Below, piece by piece: positions 9,820 through 19,246 of a stretch of DNA of 64,000 bases. The notes below the pieces were generated by a model, which was not told the DNA's origin, searched no databases, and saw nothing but the letters and a program-made list of their open reading frames with translations. Location: NCBI GenBank assembly GCA_018378255.1, contig JAGZXV010000004.1, forward strand, positions 1 to 64,000, read 5' to 3'. Each line of letters begins with the position of its first letter. Positions within the stretch are counted from its first letter, which is position 1. Both the position numbers and the translations under genes were made by a program. The DNA is from Clostridiaceae bacterium. Its GTDB lineage: Bacteria > Bacillota > Clostridia > Lachnospirales > Lachnospiraceae.

Positions 9820-12267
9820 TCAAGTTCTCTTAATCTTTATAGTTTGTTGTCCTAGATCATCATAGTTTTTATAACTCTCCAATTCTTGACAAGTAACATC
9901 TGTAAATTTCTTATCTTTAAATTGGAATAGCATTTTTGCTATATCTGTTGAAATACTCTTTCCAGATATAAACATCTCCTTAAAATATTGTTCATAATAA
10001 CCTTGTATCGTATCTAATGATTTTTCTACCCGGTTTAATTCCGCGTCATTTCTTTTCTCTATTGAAAGTTTTGGATTTCCATCATATGAAATGCCTTGCA
10101 CTGAAGGTTCTAACGATGTTAAAATCGGTTCTAAAAAAGCATAATTATCTGCTAAATAACTATCTTTTGCATATGATCCATAACCTTTATCATCAAGACT
10201 ATTATTTACATACATTGGCCAAATATCCAAACTTCTCCTATCCTCATCTTCAACATCATACCAAAATAATGGAACACCTGTCAGTTCAAAAGGCATAATT
10301 CTCGATAAATAAAATAGAGTAGTTCCTGATGTCCCCAAATCAAAAAAACCAACTTTTTTCACCTGATCTAATCCTAATTTTTCAGTATAATATTTATAAT
10401 AATCTCTTTGTAACTTAGCTTTCTCAGAAATATTTTTTTTATTTACTAGTGCATATTCACCCAATGACATATTTTTATTGCAAACTTTCAATTCGCTTTC
10501 CTTGAATTGGAACTGTTTAGCTAATACCTCTTTCGGGTTGCCTATATGAGGAAAAGAAAAAAATTTCTCTATCAATCTTTCTGTAGATGCAGCGGCAAAC
10601 CCTGCTGCTTTTCTTGATGTATAAAAATACTTTGCCGGTGGCAATTGCAAATTGGGGTTTTGACTTTTAAAAAAAACATATGCCTTATGAAAAATCCATC
10701 CATCACGTGAAGCAAATAAAATATAGTCAAACTTTTTATTTGTACACACCTCAGACAACCATATAATATAGGTAACTACTAGTGGTGCTATAAACAAATA
10801 TATTAAATCAAGCCATTCATATACACACGGTCTTTTTTCGCTCCTTGGAAGCGCAAAAGGACTATTAAAAATTTTTGCAATAAAATTTCCGATCAATGAA
10901 CGGTCATTTATGTTACATGCCATTGTACGAACTTGGCTATAACTAGAATATCCTAATAATTCTAATGCACTTTTAAATTTCAATATATCTACGTTTTTTT
11001 CAAACATTACGTCTTTCATTTCATACTTTTTAGAAGTCAAGAAAAGCATCGACTGATTACCATAATCATTTTGTACGTTCTGGATCAGTCCTTCTTCTAT
11101 TAGCTGATTAAACTCATTTGACAAATATAGCTTGTTAAATCCTCCAATGTTTAAATCGCATAAAATCTTTACTATCCAATCTCTTGGAAGTTGTGTATCT
11201 TCTACTAAACATATAATTTTTCTTTTTTCATAAGTATACCGGAGTAATTCTACAACATCAGTTCTTTCGATACATAAACTTTGTATAACTTCTAATTCCA
11301 ATTTTAACAAATCATTTTTTACAGAATCGGATATCCCTGTAACTTTCTGTATTCTGTCATAAAAAACAAATAGAGCTTCATGGCTATCTATATTCTTAGA
11401 TAGTTTTCGTATATTAAAAAATAATGAATGATACAAGTTCCTTTTTTTTGCATGCTCTTCAAAAATTTCTAATATATCATTTTTGACCAAAGTTTTAGAC
11501 ATAACAAGAACATCCCAAAAAGAAAATAGAACAATATCATACATATCAATCATTTTTTTAACTATATTCTTATCAACATCGAATTCATTTTCAATATTAT
11601 CTTCTTCTTTTTTACATTTAACAAATAAGTCATTTCCATCTAAATCAAATAATCGGATGAAATTACGTTTGCAAAAATCACCAATTCTTCCATAAATGAT
11701 ATTAAGATTCTTTTCCTGTGCTGCGACAATAATTACATCTGGTTTTAATTCTAATGCACGCTCATAGTTTAAAATAGGCAATCCATAAAAATAACCTGTT
11801 TTATCCTTATCCAAAATCCCGATCAAATGAAAATTTTTTACATTTTCAATTAATAATCTTGATTTCTTTCCAGTTCCATATATTATTATATTTTTATTTC
11901 TGAAAGAAAAAAATAGCTTTTCAAATTTTTCAATAAATTCATATTCTAATTGTCTTTTATAAAATCTTTCATTTAATAAATTTCCAGATATATCATATAC
12001 TAAAATCTTATCTAGCATACAAATATCACAAATTTCACTAATACATTGATCAATTTTCTCAGGCTCTATTATAACTATTAATATATCAATAAGATTTGGA
12101 TTTACAATATTATTTGTTTGTAAAATACCACAAAAATTAAATTCTGGAAATTCATTAATTATTATTTTTATTGCAGCTTCATCTCCAAAGAAAAAAATTT
12201 TTTTATTTCGACAATTTTTAAAATTCTTATCAAATAAATATTTCAAAGTTTGTGTTTCACTCAACAA
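9820..12267 (-). CDS. COG5610-type HAD-fold protein with N-terminal Rossmann modules, apparently lacking the HAD nucleophile
   Basis: 815 residues from TTG 12267. Two Rossmann-like modules (KIFFFGDEA about 21, degenerate; IIIYGTGKKS about 126) precede a HAD-like region where LFSFWDVLVMSKTL (about 246) replaces the expected FDIFDTL seen in its paralogue at 24287-26800, so the first Asp is Ser. The C-terminal half has LFASRDGWIF and YFYTSRKAAG, shared with the paralogue and with COG5610 proteins of surface-glycan loci. The start was moved to TTG because AAAGGAGGG lies 5-7 bases before it; the frame from ATG 12291 would encode the ribosome site itself. Role unknown. It may be a pseudo-enzyme or a transferase whose activity lies in the C-terminal half. 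Confidence 0.75.
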   Translation of the reverse strand: MLSETQTLKYLFDKNFKNCRNKKIFFFGDEAAIKIIINEFPEFNFCGILQTNNIVNPNLIDILIVIIEPEKIDQCISEICDICMLDKILVYDISGNLLNERFYKRQLEYEFIEKFEKLFFSFRNKNIIIYGTGKKSRLLIENVKNFHLIGILDKDKTGYFYGLPILNYERALELKPDVIIVAAQEKNLNIIYGRIGDFCKRNFIRLFDLDGNDLFVKCKKEEDNIENEFDVDKNIVKKMIDMYDIVLFSFWDVLVMSKTLVKNDILEIFEEHAKKRNLYHSLFFNIRKLSKNIDSHEALFVFYDRIQKVTGISDSVKNDLLKLELEVIQSLCIERTDVVELLRYTYEKRKIICLVEDTQLPRDWIVKILCDLNIGGFNKLYLSNEFNQLIEEGLIQNVQNDYGNQSMLFLTSKKYEMKDVMFEKNVDILKFKSALELLGYSSYSQVRTMACNINDRSLIGNFIAKIFNSPFALPRSEKRPCVYEWLDLIYLFIAPLVVTYIIWLSEVCTNKKFDYILFASRDGWIFHKAYVFFKSQNPNLQLPPAKYFYTSRKAAGFAAASTERLIEKFFSFPHIGNPKEVLAKQFQFKESELKVCNKNMSLGEYALVNKKNISEKAKLQRDYYKYYTEKLGLDQVKKVGFFDLGTSGTTLFYLSRIMPFELTGVPLFWYDVEDEDRRSLDIWPMYVNNSLDDKGYGSYAKDSYLADNYAFLEPILTSLEPSVQGISYDGNPKLSIEKRNDAELNRVEKSLDTIQGYYEQYFKEMFISGKSISTDIAKMLFQFKDKKFTDVTCQELESYKNYDDLGQQTIKIKRT

Positions 12268-12307
12268 GATACCCCCTCCTTTCGTTGGCAATTACAACCG
12301 CCTAAAA

Positions 12308-14335
12308 TTAAAATAAATATATATTATCAAAATTTTTCTCTCTTAATAAAGGTAAAACCACAGTTCTATTTCTATCTAGCATAGCAACTATAATCCCCAC
12401 ATCCTCTTTCGAATACGTTATTTCCGATAGATAAAAAACTTTATGTCCCAGTTTTTCCTCTGGATTAGGTTGTCCGTCTGATACAATAAAACCTTCAAAT
12501 GATATTGCTTTTTCTGTAATTAACCGTGCTGCTTTTGCTGCTCTGTTGCCAGCTCCATAAATCAATATATATCTATATTCTTGGCAAAAACTAAGAAGCC
12601 CACTCTCTTCTAATATTTGGTTATATGTTTCTGCTGAACAGTTTAACCGATATTTATTTGTTAATCCTCTTAGCATATATGATAAATTTGAAATTTCAAT
12701 ACCAGCATAATTTTCACTCATTAATGTCGCTGTATAATAGCCTGCGCTCTGTGAAATATATGGTAGAATCCTCATTAAAATTTCTATTTGGCTATCGATA
12801 TCATATCCTATATTAATAGTTTCTATTTTTTCCAAAACAAGCTGTACTGCACTCATCTTACACCAAAAAGCTGAGTTCATTAATATACATGGTACATCAC
12901 AAGCAATTGGTACATTAATATTCCAACTATCCAAAATTTTCTTGATCTGGTTAAATTTTTCTCCCCATTCATTACCTATTGCAGAAAAATACTTATTATG
13001 ATAAGTCCAAGGTGACGCTAGTATCCCTAATCGTTTCTCTTTTTCAAACCTTTCTACTACTGCATAAATATAATGGACAGATTTTAAAGTATTTTCCCAC
13101 ATGCTATTTCTTCTAGATTGAAGTACAACTTCAGCTTTATTATTTTTATCAAAATCAGCATCTATTATCCAGCACATATATTGATATTTTATAAATACAT
13201 TTTTATATTTTTTAATTAAATCGAATAAGTTTTTACAATTATTAACTACCTTTATCCTTTCACTAATATTCACATCAGAGTAAATACTTAAATCAGTATA
13301 TGAAGCGATATAAATATCGACGTTAGTTGGTATATTATTTAAATAAGTACGCATATAATCGCTAAAGTAATTTATAAAAATTAAGATTCCAACTTTAGGT
13401 AACTTATTTTCTACCACCATTCTATCTGAAATTATATATTCTAAATTTAATGCCTTTTTAATATCATATATGTTATATATCCTCAAAATATTTTCCCATA
13501 TTAAATCCACATTATAATGAGGCATTAAATTAATATACTCTAACGCTTTATTTGTATTTTCATTTAAGCTAGATGATAAATCTTTACTGAAAAAATTCTT
13601 TTTTTTAATTATCGGACACTTAAAATCTTTTATTAAGCGATACGAATCATGTGCACATATATTATAATTATTTTCAGGTTTATCTGACTCTAATTCTGCC
13701 GAATGTACGAACGTATCCCATGTAAACCCCCATTCTTCAAGTTTAGAAGTAAGAAAAATTTCATGTTCTTGTATAACCTGTCCTAAATTCCAGTTTGTCG
13801 AATCAAACTTATTCCAATACTCTTGATAATTAATATTTTTAATTATAGTTTTTCTAAATACCATAAAATAAGATTGTATATGTGTAGGTGCAATTCGACC
13901 GGTGGCTAATGAAAAAAACTTTTCATATTTTGTTATTCCCCAAAAATCACATGCTCTATTCGACATTTGCGAAAATATATCTTCAAATGATATTAGAGGC
14001 CCAAAAAATGTATCATTAAATAATATAAGTTCATCATAATTCTCAACTTTATCCCAACCACAGTATTGCGTTAATGCAAGTTTATATGCCATAATATCAT
14101 ATCCAGAGTTATCTCTAACAAAGATTTCGTTTGAATATCTATTTAATTTTTTTCTTCCTTCTTCAGATAGTTTCCCATTGCAGACAATAACCAAATCAAT
14201 TAGGCATTTGGTTATATCTTCTAACAAAAATTCTATATAGCTATCTACAATTCCATCTTTGTCATAAAAAGAAAAGATCCCTAACCTACGCATCTCTTTA
14301 TACCATATGCAATATTCAGCATATATTCCTTCCAC
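12308..14335 (-). CDS. RgpF-like rhamnan synthesis protein with C-terminal Rossmann module
   Basis: 675 residues. N-terminal LGIFSFYDKDGIVDSY, FVRDNSGYDIMAYKLAL and LILFNDTFFGPL are the hallmarks of RgpF-type rhamnan synthesis proteins. The middle part (about 320-560) repeats the RgpF style (DIYIASYTDL, LGILASPWTYHNKYF). A C-terminal module starting LIYGAGNRAAKAARL (about 585) repeats the Rossmann-like module found in four other proteins here. The start is GTG at 14335, sharing one base with the stop of the upstream GT2 gene; MRRLGIF at codon 15 is an alternative. RgpF homologues are glycosyltransferases of rhamnose-rich wall polysaccharides, consistent with rmlA/rmlB nearby. Confidence 0.85.
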   Translation of the reverse strand: MEGIYAEYCIWYKEMRRLGIFSFYDKDGIVDSYIEFLLEDITKCLIDLVIVCNGKLSEEGRKKLNRYSNEIFVRDNSGYDIMAYKLALTQYCGWDKVENYDELILFNDTFFGPLISFEDIFSQMSNRACDFWGITKYEKFFSLATGRIAPTHIQSYFMVFRKTIIKNINYQEYWNKFDSTNWNLGQVIQEHEIFLTSKLEEWGFTWDTFVHSAELESDKPENNYNICAHDSYRLIKDFKCPIIKKKNFFSKDLSSSLNENTNKALEYINLMPHYNVDLIWENILRIYNIYDIKKALNLEYIISDRMVVENKLPKVGILIFINYFSDYMRTYLNNIPTNVDIYIASYTDLSIYSDVNISERIKVVNNCKNLFDLIKKYKNVFIKYQYMCWIIDADFDKNNKAEVVLQSRRNSMWENTLKSVHYIYAVVERFEKEKRLGILASPWTYHNKYFSAIGNEWGEKFNQIKKILDSWNINVPIACDVPCILMNSAFWCKMSAVQLVLEKIETINIGYDIDSQIEILMRILPYISQSAGYYTATLMSENYAGIEISNLSYMLRGLTNKYRLNCSAETYNQILEESGLLSFCQEYRYILIYGAGNRAAKAARLITEKAISFEGFIVSDGQPNPEEKLGHKVFYLSEITYSKEDVGIIVAMLDRNRTVVLPLLREKNFDNIYLF

Positions 14336-15300
14336 TAAATATCTATCATCTCTTTTATCTGTAGTAATATATTTTGAATGTATTTTATCCTATCCGGGTA
14401 TTGACTATTTCCAACCAAATATTCCTCTAAATATTTTTTAATTTGCTCCCTGAAATACTCACAACGTACTTTATCATCATTTTCAAGAGCAATCTGAGCA
14501 AGCTGACTTGCATGATACACAAAAAAACGTTTTGGCCAAATTAGGATATCTTCCGAAATTCCAAAGCATTCCATTTTGTTAATTGCTATCTCATATCCTT
14601 TTAAAATATCGGATAACACATCTATATTATCCAGATTACGTCTATGCGTTATTGATGTATCACGTTGAACATAATGATATAAAGCTTTATTTGTATATGC
14701 AGCCCTTTTACAAGCTAACGCTGAATCTGTAAAAAAAGCCACATCATCTCCTCGTTTCAAGTCTGTATGAATAGTTATACCTTCTAAAATTTCTTTTCGA
14801 AATACTTTATTCCATAAAAAGGCAGCAACACCTCTATACATATCTCTTAAAAAACCGAGTTTTACCAATTCTTCACCATTAAATGCATCTTGGGGAATTG
14901 GTAAAATATTATTCATTACATCTATATGATCTCCATAATCTTTGATATAATTACATACAACAATATCAGCATCATACTTGTATTGCAAATCATATAAAAC
15001 TTCATACATATTATTCTCGATCCAATCATCTGAATCAACAAATGTCACAAATTTGCCACTTGCATGATCTAATCCTACTTGCCGTGCTGATGCCACCCCA
15101 CCTCTCTTTTTTGAAATAGTAATCACCCTACTATCCTTCTGTTGATATTCCTTACATACCTCTTTCGAGTTATCCGTGGAACCATCATTCACAAGTATCA
15201 ATTCAAAGTCTCTGAAAGTCTGTTCTAAAATACTATCTATACATTTACCAATATAACTTTCTCCATTATATATAGGCACAATGATCGTTAAAAACGGCAT
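14335..15300 (-). CDS. GT2 family glycosyltransferase
   Basis: 321 residues beginning MPFLTIIVPIYNGESYIGKC, with LVNDGSTDNS, ARQVGLDHASGKFVTFVDSDDW (DxD metal motif inside) and a helical C-terminus typical of CpsI/EpsJ-like enzymes that add sugars to a lipid-linked repeat. ATG 15300 follows AAGGTG. The stop codon overlaps the GTG start of the RgpF-like gene by one base, so the two are coupled. Donor and acceptor sugars cannot be determined. Confidence 0.9.
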   Translation of the reverse strand: MPFLTIIVPIYNGESYIGKCIDSILEQTFRDFELILVNDGSTDNSKEVCKEYQQKDSRVITISKKRGGVASARQVGLDHASGKFVTFVDSDDWIENNMYEVLYDLQYKYDADIVVCNYIKDYGDHIDVMNNILPIPQDAFNGEELVKLGFLRDMYRGVAAFLWNKVFRKEILEGITIHTDLKRGDDVAFFTDSALACKRAAYTNKALYHYVQRDTSITHRRNLDNIDVLSDILKGYEIAINKMECFGISEDILIWPKRFFVYHASQLAQIALENDDKVRCEYFREQIKKYLEEYLVGNSQYPDRIKYIQNILLQIKEMIDI

Positions 15301-15369
15301 ATTTACACCTTATACACCTTTCCCTTTAGATTAAAGTTATGATAAAGCCTTATTAATAATAATATATGC

Positions 15370-16392
15370 CTACAATAGCGTACCATACATTTCTTCAAAA
15401 TAACTGCTATATTCACCACTTATAATATGTTCCCACCATTCTCGATTGTTCAAATACCACTCAATAGTCTGCTTAATGCCACTTTCAAAGATATACTTAG
15501 GCTTCCAACCAAGTTCCGTCTTCAATTTTGTAGGATCTATAGCATATCGCATATCATGTCCAGGACGATCTTTTACATATTTAATCAAACTTTCTGGCTT
15601 GCTCAGGGTCTTCAAAATAGTTTTTACAACCTCTAAGTTAGTCCGTTCATTATGCCCACCAACATTGTATATTTCACCTATACGACCTTTATGAATAATT
15701 AGATCAATGGCCTCACAGTGATCCGATACATGAAGCCAGTCCCGAACATTTGCTCCATTTCCATAAACCGGAAGCTCTTCATTTGCTAAAGCCCTAATAA
15801 TCATCAATGGGATTAATTTCTCTGGAAAATGATAGGGACCATAGTTATTGGAACATCGCGAAATTGTTACTGGAATTCCAAAAGTTCTGTAGTAAGCCAA
15901 CACAAACAAATCCGCACTTGCCTTGGAGGCTGAGTAAGGACTAGAGGTATGTAATGGTGTAGTTTCCGTAAAAAACAAATCCGTCCGTTCTATAGGAAGA
16001 TCACCATACACCTCATCAGTAGAAACTTGATGGTATCTCTTAATTCCATACTCCTTGCACGCATCAAGAAGAGTAGTAGTCCCCATTACATTGGTTTTCA
16101 CAAATATTTCTGGTTCTGTAATGGAACGGTCCACATGGCTCTCAGCTGCAAAATTAACCACTATATCTGGCTTTTCATTTTCAAACAATTCAAATATGAA
16201 CTCCCGGTCTGCAATATCTCCTTTAACAAATTTATAGTTCATTTTATCTTCTATAGGCTTTAATGTCTCCAAATTTCCCGCATAAGTCAATGCATCTAGA
16301 TTAATAATTTCATATTCTGAGTACTTATTCACCATATGATGGATAAAATTCCCTCCAATAAATCCAGCCCCACCGGTCACAATAATTTTCAT
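15370..16392 (-). CDS. rmlB: dTDP-glucose 4,6-dehydratase RmlB
   Basis: 340 residues, full length for RmlB. It has the N-terminal TGGAGFIGGNF NAD motif, STDEVYGDL and YSASKASADLFV (catalytic YxxxK), and ends near WEHIISGEYSSYFEEMYG. It dehydrates dTDP-glucose to the 4-keto-6-deoxy intermediate on the way to dTDP-L-rhamnose. It sits inside the leftward glycan cluster, 41 bases after a TagD-like gene. With rmlA at 3638 it covers half of the rhamnose pathway; rmlC and rmlD are not recognised in the window. Confidence 0.96.
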   Translation of the reverse strand: MKIIVTGGAGFIGGNFIHHMVNKYSEYEIINLDALTYAGNLETLKPIEDKMNYKFVKGDIADREFIFELFENEKPDIVVNFAAESHVDRSITEPEIFVKTNVMGTTTLLDACKEYGIKRYHQVSTDEVYGDLPIERTDLFFTETTPLHTSSPYSASKASADLFVLAYYRTFGIPVTISRCSNNYGPYHFPEKLIPLMIIRALANEELPVYGNGANVRDWLHVSDHCEAIDLIIHKGRIGEIYNVGGHNERTNLEVVKTILKTLSKPESLIKYVKDRPGHDMRYAIDPTKLKTELGWKPKYIFESGIKQTIEWYLNNREWWEHIISGEYSSYFEEMYGTLL

Positions 16393-16433
16393 ATTAATTT
16401 AAACTCCTTTATTTACTAACTAACAATTTTATA

Positions 16434-16853
16434 TTAATACTCTTTTAATTTTTCTCTCAGCAAAGAAGATGTAGTTCCTGTTGTATATGGCAAATAAATC
16501 ACCTCTACATTATATTTAGCCAAAGCTTCTTCTGTACGATTCCAACGCTCTGTTCCTTTCCAATCGCTACCTATAAAAACCACATCAAAATTTTTATCCT
16601 TCAAAATTTCTACTTTATCCAAAGTATTAACAGAAATCACTTCATCAACATAACGGATTGCATTTACTATTCTCATGCGCTCTTCTAAAGGCACTACAGC
16701 CTTTTTATTTTTATAAACAGTAATCAATTCATCTGAATTAACTCCTACAATTAAATAATCACACAGTTTTTTGGCGTTTTCTAATAGATTCAAGTGTCCT
16801 ACATGAAACATATCAAACGCGCCAGCGGTAAAACCAATTTTTCTCTTCTGCAT
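16434..16853 (-). CDS. tagD: Glycerol-3-phosphate cytidylyltransferase-like protein (TagD)
   Basis: 139 residues, close to the classical TagD length of about 130. Signature GAFDMFHVGHLNLLENA with HxGH, IGSDWKGTERW for the nucleotide pocket, and a C-terminal TTGTTSSLLREKL. The likely reaction is CTP plus glycerol-3-phosphate to CDP-glycerol, a donor for poly-glycerolphosphate or glycerolphosphate side groups. It lies between rmlB and a LicD gene in the leftward cluster. The symbol is by similarity; other alcohol phosphates are possible because two further paralogous domains exist in the locus. Confidence 0.85.
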   Translation of the reverse strand: MQKRKIGFTAGAFDMFHVGHLNLLENAKKLCDYLIVGVNSDELITVYKNKKAVVPLEERMRIVNAIRYVDEVISVNTLDKVEILKDKNFDVVFIGSDWKGTERWNRTEEALAKYNVEVIYLPYTTGTTSSLLREKLKEY

Positions 16854-16884
16854 TTCTTTCCTCTACCAACTCTCATAATATATG

Positions 16885-17745
16885 TTAACGATTTTTTTCT
16901 TTTATCAAATCATTTTCAATTAACTGTAAGCAGGAAACTGGATGCACTTTTCTTTTTTCTAACGGTGGAAGTTCCATATAATCTCCATATTTATAGCTAA
17001 GATATGTATTATAATCTTTCATACCCTTAAGCTTAATACCTTCAAACTCTATTTGCTGCAAATGCATAAAACATTTACGTAAATATCCATGTTCTTTCCC
17101 CGGCACAGGAAGGGTGAGAATACGAATTCTTTTAGTGCTTTTTCTGTTACATCTCTGTATAAACTTATCAAAAGAATCATATAACTTACGATCGGGAATT
17201 TTATTTAAAATTTCATATGCTATTTTTTCAATACCATGTGCTGATTTTCTCCCTACTGGTGCCCAAAAACATTTTCTATACATGTAACATTTTAGATTAT
17301 GGATTTTTCTAGCTATATAATTATTGGGTACATTATCATATGGCATAATGTCAATAAATATTCCTTGTTCATATGGCATGAATTCTTGATTGAGACGAAT
17401 AAACTTCGTACCTTTTCTTCTCAATTTACCATACCCCCAACGATAACCTGGAGTACTACGATAATCCTGAAAATAAAACCGTTCCCTGTCAAGTTCCGTC
17501 TCACAAACTGTCCTAAACTTTTCATATTCACTTCTAAGGAAAGCTACATCTGCATCATCATCCCACGGAATAAAACCACCATGACGAATAGCGCCTAATA
17601 GAGTTCCTGCTGAAATACAATAATGAATTCCACATTTTTTGCAAATTCTGTCAACTTCTATCAGCATCTCTAATTCTATTAATTGAATATCTCTTAGTTC
17701 CTTTTCTGTAAAATTATATCCTTCTCTAATCATCTGTTCACCCAT
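16885..17745 (-). CDS. LicD family phosphotransferase
   Basis: 286 residues. AGTLLGAIRHGGFIPWDDDADVAF (residues about 50-73) is the LicD core, with the DDD metal-binding acidic cluster. LicD proteins move phosphocholine or related phospho-alcohols from CDP-linked donors to glycans; a nucleotidyltransferase fold with transfer to the polymer is the accepted role. ATG 17745 was chosen, with AGGAAG about 8-9 bases upstream. The longer frame begins with TTG 24 bases earlier inside the previous gene. The start overlaps the upstream oxidoreductase gap by none or a few bases, so both belong to one transcript. Confidence 0.88.
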   Translation of the reverse strand: MGEQMIREGYNFTEKELRDIQLIELEMLIEVDRICKKCGIHYCISAGTLLGAIRHGGFIPWDDDADVAFLRSEYEKFRTVCETELDRERFYFQDYRSTPGYRWGYGKLRRKGTKFIRLNQEFMPYEQGIFIDIMPYDNVPNNYIARKIHNLKCYMYRKCFWAPVGRKSAHGIEKIAYEILNKIPDRKLYDSFDKFIQRCNRKSTKRIRILTLPVPGKEHGYLRKCFMHLQQIEFEGIKLKGMKDYNTYLSYKYGDYMELPPLEKRKVHPVSCLQLIENDLIKEKNR

Positions 17746-17749
17746 AGTT

Positions 17750-19108
17750 CTATTCTTCCTGGCCTTCAATCATTTTTCTATTTTCCATTAGAAATATTTC
17801 CATGATTTTTGCTATAATAATACTTTCATATGGCCGCAATTTGTAATCACTTTTAATATTTCCATTAATTGCTGATACAAAATCACTGATTTCATAACGC
17901 AGTCCTTCTCCTAAAAACTTAACAAAATACCTCTCATTCTGAGAAGTATCTTCATAGCAAACTTCAAATGACTGTGTTTTCCACCATGGTGCATCTACAC
18001 GAATATATCCCCTGGTTCCTGAAATTAAAAGTTGCCCTTCAGACTTAACACCCAGGCCAGTTTTTGATGTAGCCATACTCAGATCATAATCAAAATAAGC
18101 TTTTGTATAAATATCCACACCATTAGGTGCTTTAAAACTTTGGAAACGCAATTTTTTATAGTTCACTCCTAAAAGTTTAATGATTGCTAATAATGTATAG
18201 CTTCCAAGTTCAGTAAAGCTGCCTCCGACTTCAGTATCTGATAATTCTCGCATAATAGAACTTGTCAGTTTAGTAAAACAAGCTTCCACATCTTTGATTG
18301 TTCCTATGACACCACTCCTTGCAATTGCCAGCATTTGTATAAATCCTGGACAATAAGCAGTTTTAATACCTTCCATCAATACACAATTCTTAGTTTGGGC
18401 TAATTTAAACAGTTCCTCGGTCTGGACTACTTTTAATGTCATTGGTTTCTCACAAAGCACATGTTTACCTGCCAATAATGCCGATTTAGTATACTCATAG
18501 TGGGTTTCATGCGGCGATGCAATATATACAGCATCTACCTCGTTTAGCAGCTCCTCAATATTATCTGTATAGGACTTCAACTCAAACGCCTCTGCGAATT
18601 TTTTAGCACTATCTATATGCGGATTATATATTCCTTCCACGTAAATACCACTAACATACTTTACTTCTGGAACCATTCTTCTAGCGATACGTCCTGAGCC
18701 AATAATTCCTAGACGTATTAACGAAAAATTCTTAGCACGAAGCATTGTACTAGATACATCTTTGGTGCGTTCTAAATAAACCACCTCGCAATACTGTTTC
18801 AAGTAATCAAATGTACCAATCCAATCAGAGCCCACAGTAAAAATATCGATGTGATACTTCAAAATATCTTCCACTTTTTGCCCTACATGGTCTTCAATAA
18901 TAATCTCATCTGCCAATCCAGTCTGTCTCACATGATCGACACGTTCAATTAAGGAATCCACTACATTTAACTTACCTCTGTATTCATCATAATGTTCTGT
19001 AGTTACCCCTACAATAAGATAATCCCCTAATTCTTTTGCTCTTTTCAGTAAACGATAATGTCCTTCATGAAATAAATCAAAAGAACCATATGTTATTACT
19101 TTTTTCAT
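17750..19108 (-). CDS. Fusion of TagD-like cytidylyltransferase and Gfo/Idh/MocA oxidoreductase
   Basis: 452 residues. Residues 1-about 130 are a cytidylyltransferase (YGSFDLFHEGHYRLLKRA with HxGH; VGSDWIGTFDY; DVSSTMLR). From about 131 a Gfo/Idh/MocA dehydrogenase follows: LGIIGSGRIARRM for NAD(P), then EKPMTL, the conserved active-site Lys-Pro motif, and a C-terminal beta-sheet domain. A dehydrogenase that makes an alcohol phosphate precursor, coupled to its CDP activation, would fit a pathway such as CDP-ribitol formation by TarI/TarJ pairs, although the dehydrogenase families differ there. ATG 19108 follows a good promoter-like sequence 58 bases upstream. Confidence 0.86.
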   Translation of the reverse strand: MKKVITYGSFDLFHEGHYRLLKRAKELGDYLIVGVTTEHYDEYRGKLNVVDSLIERVDHVRQTGLADEIIIEDHVGQKVEDILKYHIDIFTVGSDWIGTFDYLKQYCEVVYLERTKDVSSTMLRAKNFSLIRLGIIGSGRIARRMVPEVKYVSGIYVEGIYNPHIDSAKKFAEAFELKSYTDNIEELLNEVDAVYIASPHETHYEYTKSALLAGKHVLCEKPMTLKVVQTEELFKLAQTKNCVLMEGIKTAYCPGFIQMLAIARSGVIGTIKDVEACFTKLTSSIMRELSDTEVGGSFTELGSYTLLAIIKLLGVNYKKLRFQSFKAPNGVDIYTKAYFDYDLSMATSKTGLGVKSEGQLLISGTRGYIRVDAPWWKTQSFEVCYEDTSQNERYFVKFLGEGLRYEISDFVSAINGNIKSDYKLRPYESIIIAKIMEIFLMENRKMIEGQEE

Positions 19109-19165
19109 CCGTTCCTCATCCTTGCTCTAAAAGTTAAAATGCAAAGTCCTATTTTATCTCAGTTT

Positions 19166-19194
19166 AGTATACTTCACGGTACTAAAAAAGTAAA
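19166..19194 (-). promoter_or_regulatory. Predicted sigma-A promoter before the fusion gene
   Basis: On the minus strand TTTACT (19194-19189), a 17-base spacer and TATACT (19171-19166), followed by the start at 19108. It would allow the genes from 19108 leftward to be expressed apart from the upstream part of the cluster. Confidence 0.5.
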
Positions 19195-19246
19195 TAGAAA
19201 AGGCTGGTAAACTCTATGAACGCCTTACCTTTACGTGTTTTATACA

